Source: Actinoplanes auranticolor
GTDB taxonomy: Bacteria > Actinomycetota > Actinomycetes > Mycobacteriales > Micromonosporaceae
Direction: 5' to 3'
Length of the DNA: 64,000 bases
NCBI RefSeq assembly: GCF_018332655.1
Contig: NZ_BOQL01000095.1
Location: 1 to 64,000, forward strand
The notes beneath the pieces were generated by a model. That model made no database searches. It was not told the DNA's origin and was given only the letters and a program-made list of their open reading frames with translations. The position numbers and the translations under genes are program-made. Of the stretch, positions 52,361-59,344 are shown piece after piece. Numbering within the stretch: the first letter of the stretch is position 1; each line of letters begins with the position of its first letter.

Positions 52361-53829
52361 GCGCCGATCTGGTCCCTCCGGTCACCAGCATCGGAACACC
52401 GCGGATCACCGCGGGCTTCGACGAGTACGGCCGCCTGGACCTGATCGCGCACCAGGAGGTGCACGGCGGCTTCGCGGCGCTGTCCAGCGGTGAGCTGATC
52501 GGCCTGGCCGACCGGATCGAGCTGCGCGGCCGCGGCGGCGCCGGGTTCCCGTTCGCCCGCAAGGTGCGCGCGGTGCTCGACTCCTGCCAGCGCCAGGACC
52601 TGCCGCCGGTGATCGTGGTGAACGCCACCGAGGGCGAGCCGCCGTCGTGGAAGGACAAGGCCGTGCTGACCCGCGGCCCGCACCTGATCCTGGACGGAGC
52701 GGCCCTGGCCGCCGCCGCGCTCGACGCCGAAGAGATCGTGATCGGCATCGCCGACGACGGTATCGGCCAGGACTCGCTGGCCGCGGCCCTGGCCGAGCGC
52801 CGGATGCCGGTGCCGACCCGGATCGTCACGGTCCCGCACCGGTTCATCTCCGGCGAGGGCGGCGCCCTGGTCCGCGGTATCAACGGCGAGGCGCACATCC
52901 CGCCCGGCCGCAAGGTCCGCTCCAGCGACAACGGTGTCGGCGGGCTGCCCACGCTGCTGTCCAACGCGGAGACGTACTCGCAGCTCGCCATCGCGGCCCG
53001 CCTCGGCCCGTGGGAGTACAACGCCGTCGGCATCCCGGAAGAACCCGGCACGGTCATGCTGACCGTCGGCGGCTCGGCCACCGCACCCGCCGTGGTCGAG
53101 GCACCGACCGGCACGCCGCTGATGGACGTGCTCACCATGTGCGGCGCCGACATCGGCCCCGGCCTGCTGGTCGGCGGCTACCACGGCAAGTGGATCACCG
53201 CCGAGGCGGCGAAGACGGTGACCATCTCCCGCAAGGGCTTCGCCAAGGTCGGCGGCACGCTGGGCGCCGGCATGCTGATCCCGATCGGCTCGTCGACCTG
53301 CCCGCTGGGCGAGGTCGCCCAGGTCACGCAGTACCTGGCGGGCGAGTCGGCCGGCCAGTGCGGCCCGTGCCGGCTCGGCCTGCCGGACCTGGCCCGCGCG
53401 GTGACACTGGTGGCGCTGGGCGGTAGCGCGCTGGAGAACGTCCGGCAGGCAGCCGGCGTGGTCAAGGGCCGCGGCGCCTGCAGCCACCCCGACGGCACGG
53501 CCCGGTTCGCCCTGTCGGCACTCGAGGTCTTCGCCCGCGACGTGGAGCTGCACGCCAACGGGGAGGGCTGCGGGAAGCAGGTGCGAGGCATCCTGCCGCT
53601 GCCGTACCACACCGATCAGGGGGCGCGGAAGCTGGCTGTGGACTGGTCGCGGTGTGACGGTCATGGGCTGTGCTCGGCGGTCGCTCCGGAGATCATCCGG
53701 CTGGACGCGAACGGCTTCCCGGCGTTCCCGCAGACGCCGCTGCCGCCTTGGCTCGAGAACGGTGCCCGCAAGGCCGTCAACGTTTGCCCGGCTTTGGCTC
53801 TGCGGCTGACGGAAGCGGTGAAGAAGTGA
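52357..53829 (+). CDS. NuoF-like flavo-iron-sulfur protein fused to a single-cluster ferredoxin domain
   Basis: A 490-residue protein. Residues 55-310 match the 51-kDa (NuoF/HoxF) NADH- and FMN-binding fold: LRGRGGAGFPFARKV, VVNATEGEPPSWKDKAVLTR, then an SLBB-like stretch (VMLTVGGSATAPAVVEAP). Residues 330-380 match the Fe-S domain, ESAGQCGPCRLG and RGACSHPDG, with Cys 335, 338 and 375; the usual first Cys is Ala 332. A C-terminal ferredoxin domain (about 424-485) has DWSRCDGHGLCSAVAPE and VNVCPA (Cys 433, 439, 477), a [3Fe-4S]/[4Fe-4S] type. It probably takes electrons from NAD(P)H and passes them to the cytochrome b. TTG start overlaps the mini-frame upstream; no other Complex I genes are near. 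Confidence 0.85.
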   Translation: MSADLVPPVTSIGTPRITAGFDEYGRLDLIAHQEVHGGFAALSSGELIGLADRIELRGRGGAGFPFARKVRAVLDSCQRQDLPPVIVVNATEGEPPSWKDKAVLTRGPHLILDGAALAAAALDAEEIVIGIADDGIGQDSLAAALAERRMPVPTRIVTVPHRFISGEGGALVRGINGEAHIPPGRKVRSSDNGVGGLPTLLSNAETYSQLAIAARLGPWEYNAVGIPEEPGTVMLTVGGSATAPAVVEAPTGTPLMDVLTMCGADIGPGLLVGGYHGKWITAEAAKTVTISRKGFAKVGGTLGAGMLIPIGSSTCPLGEVAQVTQYLAGESAGQCGPCRLGLPDLARAVTLVALGGSALENVRQAAGVVKGRGACSHPDGTARFALSALEVFARDVELHANGEGCGKQVRGILPLPYHTDQGARKLAVDWSRCDGHGLCSAVAPEIIRLDANGFPAFPQTPLPPWLENGARKAVNVCPALALRLTEAVKK

Positions 53830-54512
53830 CGGTGTCCAGGGTCGGTGCCGGGCTGTTTTCCGGGCTGGTGCTCGGTCGCCGGCCCGGGCTGGTGCCCGGT
53901 GGGCGGCGTGGGCGGGTGTTTGTCGGGCTGGTTGCTGGGGTTCTTGCCGGGCTTCTCGCGGGGTGCGGCTCGGAGCCGGTTGCCACCTCGCAGGCCGCCG
54001 AGGGTGCTGCGCCGGCCGCGGCCGGGGTCGCTTCGGCCGCTGGGGCTGACGCCGGGACCGCTTCGCCTGCTGGGGCCGCGCCCGGTGGGGCCGCCGCGCC
54101 CGCGGCTGTGCCGGCGTCGCTGAAGTTCACCGGCACGACCTTGGACGGCAAGGCCTTCGACGCGGCGACCATGGCGGGCAAGCCGACGATCCTGTGGTTC
54201 TGGGCGCCGTGGTGCGCGACCTGCGCGAGCGAGGCCATGTCGATCGCCGACCTGCAGGAGGAATACGCGGGCAAGCTGAACATCCTGGGGATCGCGGGGA
54301 TGGGCAACAACAAGGACATGCACGAGTTTGTCTCGGATCTGGAGGTGGGCGCGGTGCCGCACCTGGACGACGAGCCGGGCAAGCTGTGGAAGAAGTTCGG
54401 CATCAAGGAACAGAGCACCTACGTGATCCTCGACAAAGCGGGCAAGGTCGTCGTCACCGGTTATCTGGACGATCTGCAGCTGACCACCAAGGTCAAGTCG
54501 CTGGTGGCGTGA
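53826..54512 (+). CDS. TlpA/ResA-like thioredoxin lipoprotein
   Basis: A 228-residue lipoprotein. The hydrophobic signal ends in a lipobox, LAGLLAGCGSE, with lipidated Cys. An Ala/Pro/Gly-rich spacer follows, then a thioredoxin fold (about 105-228) with FTGTTLDGKAFDAATMAGKP, WFWAPWCATCASEAMSIADL (CATC active site) and TYVILDKAGKVVVTGYLDDL. It acts outside the membrane in thiol reduction or disulfide exchange, normally re-reduced by CcdA, whose gene is next. GTG 53826 overlaps the previous stop (GTGA). Confidence 0.92.
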   Translation: MTVSRVGAGLFSGLVLGRRPGLVPGGRRGRVFVGLVAGVLAGLLAGCGSEPVATSQAAEGAAPAAAGVASAAGADAGTASPAGAAPGGAAAPAAVPASLKFTGTTLDGKAFDAATMAGKPTILWFWAPWCATCASEAMSIADLQEEYAGKLNILGIAGMGNNKDMHEFVSDLEVGAVPHLDDEPGKLWKKFGIKEQSTYVILDKAGKVVVTGYLDDLQLTTKVKSLVA

Positions 54513-54515
54513 GCC

Positions 54516-55418
54516 GTGCAGGCCACACTGCTGCTCGCCCTGACCGCCGGAATGCTCGGCGCGGTGAATCCGTGCGGATTCGCGTTGCTGCCGGCGTATC
54601 TGTCGGTCCTGGTCGCCGGCAACTCGCCGGGATCGGGTGAGCAGGCTGGGTCCGCGCCCGCCGGTGCCGGTGCCGGGTCGCGGACGGCCGTTGCGGCTGT
54701 GGGTCGGGCGTTGCGGTGCACCGTTGCCCTGACCACGGGGTATGTCGTGGTCTTCGGGGTGTTCGGGCTGCTGCTGGCCCCGCTGACCGGGTGGCTGATG
54801 CCCCGGCTGCCGTGGCTCACAGTCGTCTTCGGCGTCGGATTGGTCGCGCTCGGCGTCTGGTTGCTCGCCGGCCGATCGCTGCCGACGCTGGGCACAGGGA
54901 TGCGCGCGCCGCGTCTGACCGGAACGACCGCATCGATGGTTCTCTTCGGCATGGCGTACGCGATCGCGTCGCTGGGTTGCGCGATCGGGCCGTTTCTCGC
55001 CATCGTCGTCTCCAGTCTGCGTGCCGGCTCCACCGTCGAAGGTGTCGCCCTGTTCATCAGCTATGCGGCCGGGATGGGCCTCGTCATCGGCGTGACAGCT
55101 CTCGCCGTCGCTCTGATGCGCGTCTCCGCGGTCTCGCGGCTGCGCCGGGCCGCGGCTTTCGTGCCCCGGATCGGCGGTGCGGTGCTGACCATCGCCGGAG
55201 CGTACGTGGCCTACTACGGATGGTATGAGCTGCGCCTTGTCAAGGATCTGAGGACTTCGGGGCAGGATCCGATCGTGAATCTTGCCTCGGATCTCCAGCG
55301 CGAGTTGAGTGGTGTGGTCGGCCGGCTCGGCGCGGGATGGTTCGTGCTTGTGCTCGTCGGACTGGTCCTGACGGCGTTTCTGCTGTCGCGGCGTCGTCGT
55401 ACCTCAGTGGGGAGTTGA
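54516..55418 (+). CDS. ccdA: CcdA/DsbD-like transmembrane thiol-electron carrier
   Basis: A 300-residue membrane protein with six to seven spans. The reactive cysteines are in the typical places, AGMLGAVNPCGFALLPAYLS (Cys about 20) and AYAIASLGCAIGPFLAIVVS. Family members carry electrons from cytoplasmic thioredoxin to outer thioredoxin-like proteins. GTG 54516 is 3 nt after the thioredoxin stop. An added C-terminal membrane span (GWFVLVLVGLVLTAFLL) follows the core. The next gene, a kinase, starts 2 nt after its stop. Confidence 0.93.
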   Translation: MQATLLLALTAGMLGAVNPCGFALLPAYLSVLVAGNSPGSGEQAGSAPAGAGAGSRTAVAAVGRALRCTVALTTGYVVVFGVFGLLLAPLTGWLMPRLPWLTVVFGVGLVALGVWLLAGRSLPTLGTGMRAPRLTGTTASMVLFGMAYAIASLGCAIGPFLAIVVSSLRAGSTVEGVALFISYAAGMGLVIGVTALAVALMRVSAVSRLRRAAAFVPRIGGAVLTIAGAYVAYYGWYELRLVKDLRTSGQDPIVNLASDLQRELSGVVGRLGAGWFVLVLVGLVLTAFLLSRRRRTSVGS

Positions 55419-55420
55419 CC

Positions 55421-57391
55421 GTGGACACCGCGTACCGCGTGACTCCGCTGCGCCGTGGGGACCCGGAGCAGCTGGGCGAGTACTGGCTCACCGGCCGGCT
55501 CGGATCGGGCGGCATGGGCGTCGTCTATCTGGCCACCGACCGCGACGACAACTACGTCGCCATCAAGCTGGTGCACGCGGCTCTCGTGAACGACCCCGAG
55601 TTCCGCGGCCGCTTCCGCAGCGAGGTGGAACGCGCCCGGCAGGTGCCGTCGTTCTGCACCGCCGAGGTGCTCGACGCGGACCTGGACCATAACCCCCCGT
55701 ACCTGGTGGTCGAGTATGTCGACGGTCCGAGCCTGGCCGAGGTGGTGGAGGAGCGCGGCCCGCTGCGGGCGGCGGCACTGCACTCGCTGGCGGTCGGGGT
55801 GGCGACGGCGCTCAGCGGTATCCACGGTGCCGGGGTCATCCACCGCGATCTCAAGCCGGACAACGTCCTGCTGGCGCCCGGCAGCCCCAAGGTCATCGAC
55901 TTCGGCATCGCCCGCGCCTTCGAGGCGACGAGCCAGCACACCCGCACGGACCAGATGGTCGGAACGGTCGCCTACATGGCGCCCGAACGCTTCTCCTCCG
56001 AGCCGGGCACGCCACTGACGGCCGCTGCGGACATCTTCGCGTGGGGCTGTGTCGTCGCCTACGCCGGCACGGGCCAGACACCGTTCCACGGTGACTCGCC
56101 CCCGGCGACCGCGGCGCGGATCCTCACCCAGCCACCGCACCTGAACGGGCTGCCGGAGTCGTTGCGCGAACTCGTCGCTCTGTCGCTGTCGAAGAACCCC
56201 GAAGAGCGACCGACCGCCCGCGAACTGCTCGACATGCTGCTGGGTCACGATCATCCGGGATCCCGCCCGCCGGCCCGGCAACGCACCGCGGTGATCACCG
56301 CTGCCGCGGTTCCGCCATCGCCTGTCGCTCCCGAGTACTTCGAGTCCGACGACGCCTACCCGTCGGAGGCGTCCGACGACTCTTACCGCTCCGGCCGGGA
56401 CTACGAGCGCTCCGCAGACTTCGACCGTTTCTCCTCGGCCGGCAGGTCCTCGCCTTACGAGCGTTCCGACGGCTCCGGCCGCTCGCCCGTCCCCGACCGT
56501 TCTTTCGCCGCCGATCGTTTCACCGGCACGGGCAGTGAGGTGTCCGCCAACGGTGGACGTCCGCGGGGGCACCGGATGCTCGCGGTGCTCGCCGTCCTGC
56601 TGGTGCTCGCTGGCGTCGCCACGGTGGCGCTGGTGCTGAACGCGCAGAGGAACGCCGGCAGCCCATCGACGACCGGAGGATCGCCACGTGGCGGAGCTGC
56701 CGCCGGTGTCGAGCAGTCCGTGGAACAGGAAGGGGGAGCGGCGGCCCCGGAGAACCCGCCGCCCACGGCGCCGGCCGACTACGAGGACGGCGAGCCTGGT
56801 GATGACAGCGCCGAGAAGACTCCGGTGGAGCCGGACGGCGGCGAGCCGATCATCCAGGACGCGCTCAGTGAGCCCGGCCAGTGGCGGGACAGCGAGATCC
56901 GTGAACAGAACGCCACCTGTTTCACCCGCGGCGTGATGCGCGCTGCCCGGGTGGACCGCGGCACGTACCAGTGCGCGGGGCCGGAGGAGTCCATCGCGGA
57001 CGACTTCGGGGTCGAGGTGACCACAGCGCTCCAGTCGGCGGGCAGCTGCGCGGCGATCTGGTTCCACTGGGACCCCGAGCGCGGTGGGCAGGTGCTGCGC
57101 GTCTGCCAGAACGAGATGTCGGTGGCGGCGGACAAGCCGGACGACCGGCGGGTCTACGGGCGGATTCCGCTCGAGAAGCGGCTCGGCCTGCGCGGGTCGG
57201 TCCGTGTCCATTTGGTCGTTCGCGAGGGCGAGGCCCAGGTCTTCCGCGGCGGTGACTTCGCGGGGTCGGTGCGGCTGCCGAAGGACGGCCCGGACGAAGG
57301 CCAGGTGTTGCTGGGCCTGAGTGTCGAAGCCGTCGACACGGACCCGCCCTACGCCGTCACGTTCGCGAACGTGGACATCCGCTCCTTCTAG
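55421..57391 (+). CDS. Transmembrane Ser/Thr protein kinase with four-Cys ectodomain (last gene of redox operon)
   Basis: A 656-residue kinase. The cytoplasmic kinase domain (about 20-275) has the glycine loop GRLGSGGMGVVY, K49 (YVAIKL), HRDLKPDN (141-148), DFG (160-162) and MAPER (187-191), all intact. A Ser/Tyr/Asp-rich juxtamembrane part leads to one membrane span (about 386-409). The extracellular domain (about 475-656) has four cysteines, 500, 518, 543 and 562, and a LamG-like beta pattern. GTG 55421 is 2 nt after the ccdA stop with GGAG 6 nt upstream, so it belongs to the operon. Its ectodomain is shared with the kinase at 59345. Confidence 0.93.
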   Translation: MDTAYRVTPLRRGDPEQLGEYWLTGRLGSGGMGVVYLATDRDDNYVAIKLVHAALVNDPEFRGRFRSEVERARQVPSFCTAEVLDADLDHNPPYLVVEYVDGPSLAEVVEERGPLRAAALHSLAVGVATALSGIHGAGVIHRDLKPDNVLLAPGSPKVIDFGIARAFEATSQHTRTDQMVGTVAYMAPERFSSEPGTPLTAAADIFAWGCVVAYAGTGQTPFHGDSPPATAARILTQPPHLNGLPESLRELVALSLSKNPEERPTARELLDMLLGHDHPGSRPPARQRTAVITAAAVPPSPVAPEYFESDDAYPSEASDDSYRSGRDYERSADFDRFSSAGRSSPYERSDGSGRSPVPDRSFAADRFTGTGSEVSANGGRPRGHRMLAVLAVLLVLAGVATVALVLNAQRNAGSPSTTGGSPRGGAAAGVEQSVEQEGGAAAPENPPPTAPADYEDGEPGDDSAEKTPVEPDGGEPIIQDALSEPGQWRDSEIREQNATCFTRGVMRAARVDRGTYQCAGPEESIADDFGVEVTTALQSAGSCAAIWFHWDPERGGQVLRVCQNEMSVAADKPDDRRVYGRIPLEKRLGLRGSVRVHLVVREGEAQVFRGGDFAGSVRLPKDGPDEGQVLLGLSVEAVDTDPPYAVTFANVDIRSF

Positions 57392-57458
57392 TACGCGGCC
57401 TCTCAGCAACACCGGATCCTTTCCTCGCGCCGGGCTGGTTGTCGTTCGTCGCGTGCGG

Positions 57459-57590
57459 CTAATGCGCGTCGCTCTTTCTCGTGCCGGCCTGCCGGTTGAT
57501 CAAGCGAGCAGCCGCCCACGCGATGACGCCACAGATCGTGCCGACCGCCAGGCCGGTGAAAAGGCTGCCCAGCGTGGTCGCGCCGCGCAT
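57459..57590 (-). CDS. Small single-span membrane protein (43 residues)
   Basis: MRGATTLGSLFTGLAVGTIC followed by GVIAWAAARLINRQAGTRKSDAH. One membrane span lies at about 8-28, with a basic C-terminal tail. AGGAG lies 6 nt before the ATG (57590), a strong ribosome site, supporting a real gene. No family recognised. It is convergent with the kinase gene and points away from the decayed histidine kinase. Confidence 0.6.
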   Translation of the reverse strand: MRGATTLGSLFTGLAVGTICGVIAWAAARLINRQAGTRKSDAH

Positions 57591-57665
57591 GATGATCTCC
57601 TCTGTCCCGGTGGACAGGCGGCCTTCGAGATTGCCGCCGAGCCGTGGTGGGTCGCCGTCCCACCT

Positions 57666-58200
57666 GCGGCTCCACACGAGCGTGGCCCAACAGCAGGCCC
57701 GCCGACATCCGGAGGCCGCCGCCGCGGCGCTCGACCACGTGTCAGATGCGGTGTCGCAGGCCCTCGCCGAGCTTCGTGCCACAGTGCGAGAGCTGCGCAC
57801 CGACCCGCCGCCCTCGCTGCAGGACGTGGAGACGCTCGCCGAGACTGCTCGGGCGGCCGGATTCGACGTGCTCACCCGGATCGAGACGGTGGACGAGTCC
57901 GAAGTGTCGGCGGCTGCCTATCGGCTGGTGCAGGAGGCTCTCACCAACGCTCTGCGGCACTCTTCCGGTGGCCGGGGGATCACCATCGACGTGTGGCACG
58001 CAAATGACAACCTGAAAGTCTGCGTCCTGGACGACGGCATCGCTGTCAGTTCCGGCGAAGAACACGCCGGCCTCACCGGCCTGCGGGAACGAGTCGCCGC
58101 ACTGGGCGGGCGTCTCGACGCAGGCCCGGCAGCACGCGGGTGGCACGTCAGCGCAACCCTCCCACTGTCCGTGACCGATCGACTCACGGCGGCGGATTCG
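57666..58200 (+). pseudogene. C-terminal remnant of a NarL-type sensor histidine kinase
   Basis: The open frame reads HTSVAQQQARRHPEAAAAAL and ALAELRATVRELR, which is the second half of the HisKA_3 dimerisation domain. The HATPase then follows: VQEALTNALRHSSGGRG (N box), VCVLDDGIAV and GLTGLRERVAALGGRLDAGP. The sensor domain, membrane spans and phosphorylated His are missing upstream, replaced by unrelated bases and a gene on the other strand. The frame runs on past the natural end without a sensible stop. It is a truncated relic. Confidence 0.75.
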
Positions 58201-58229
58201 CTAGTCGGGCCGCAGTCTCTCCCGGCAGC

Positions 58230-58700
58230 CGGGCAGGCTACACCGACCCGCTCGTCTGCGGTGCCTGGCTCGCGCCCGGCGACTGGCGCCTCACCGGTGA
58301 CGGCTACCTGCTCAAGGACGCCAGCCCTTTCCGGCTGCGTGCTGCGGTCCGCGCGGCCGCGGACGGCGAGCCCGTGCTCTCTCCCGCAGTCGCGCGCCAG
58401 GTGATGAGCCACGCCGCGTCCTCGGTCCGGCCGCTGAGAATGGACCCGCGAGTGGAGGGCCTCACCGAACGCGAGCGCGAGGTCCTGACCGCCTTGGCGG
58501 ACGGCGAGGACAACAGCACGGTCGCCCGGGCTCTGCGGCTGAGCCCGGCGACGATCCGCACCTACGTCAGCCGCCTTCTGGCCAAGCTGGGGGCGGGCAG
58601 CCGAGCCCAGCTCGTGGCCATCGCCCACCGCAACGGGCTCACCGGGATGAGAAAGACTGATGTGGACATCGCCGCGGTCGGCTCTGGCCCACCTGACTGA
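58230..58700 (+). pseudogene. C-terminal remnant of a NarL/LuxR-type response regulator
   Basis: The frame contains DGYLLKDASPFRLRAAVRAA, the last helix of a receiver domain, and LTEREREVLTALADGEDN with RLSPATIRTYVSRLLAKLG, an intact LuxR helix-turn-helix. The phosphorylated Asp and most of the receiver are missing: the segment sits almost directly on the end of the histidine kinase remnant. One deletion removing the kinase stop and the receiver start would explain both. An internal in-frame start could still make a free DNA-binding domain. Confidence 0.72.
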
Positions 58701-59344
58701 GCCCCCGTCCCGTCTGACATCGCCGGCTACGGGCGGGCCGCGGTCAGCGGGCCTGCGGGTCAACCGAGCTGGCGGGTGGGGGATCAGCGGGGCCGGCGTG
58801 CCAGGGGATCAGTGGGTCGGTGGGTGAGAGGGCTGGGGGATCAGCGGGACCAGCGCGCCGACGGGTCTGCGGGGTCTGCGCGCCAGTGGCGGAGCTCAAG
58901 TCTGCCAGGTGTCATGTCAGGCCCATGGCGTCCGGCCAACGGCCGACGTCCGGCCCATAACGGTCCGCGAGCTGCGGGCCAACTGGATGACCACCTGGCA
59001 GCTCATCGCCAAGCGTCAACGTCGGCCGATCACAGTCCACCAGGCGCGGACCTCCGGCCCAACACCGTCCGTCAAGTAGGAAAGTCCGGCCCAGGACTAT
59101 TCACTACGTGTGAACGTCCGCCTCGTGGCGGTGTGCCACCAAACCGAAGCCTTCATGACCGTCGATACACCCTGCACCCCTTCCCGCGGCTCCGGCGCGA
59201 TCCGCTCCCGCAGAGGCGCACTGTGTCGGTTATGCGGCAACCGGTGGACGGGTCTTCGCAGGCGATGACAAGGCCCTATAGGGTGACCTTTCCTGTCGGG
59301 GGTGGGGCGGCTTTTGTGTCGCCGGGGGCGTAGGAGTAAACGGC
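58701..59344. other. 644-bp non-coding region with short dispersed repeats
   Basis: No credible gene. GGGGATCAG occurs three times (about 58780, 58805 and 58834), each followed by a G/T-rich tract. TCCGGCC(C/A)A-like words recur at about 58930, 58950, 59055 and 59090. CCGCCTCGTGGCGG at about 59117 can fold into a small hairpin. A -10-like TAGGGT (59279-59284) lies near the kinase start. Composition is lower in third-position GC bias than the genes around. Confidence 0.55.
59279..59284 (+). promoter_or_regulatory. Possible -10 box for the second kinase gene
   Basis: TAGGGT within CTATAGGGTG lies 61 nt before ATG 59345 and resembles the actinomycete -10 consensus. A weak TTCGCA stands about 19 bp upstream. 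Tentative. Confidence 0.35.

Noticed and set aside
52357..53829. NuoF as part of a Complex I operon
   Set aside because: No other nuo genes nearby, a missing cluster Cys and a fused ferredoxin; it belongs with the cytochrome b set.
58776..59333. 185-codon open frame in the gap before the second kinase
   Set aside because: No ribosome site, Gly/Arg/Pro-rich start, word repeats and no domain.
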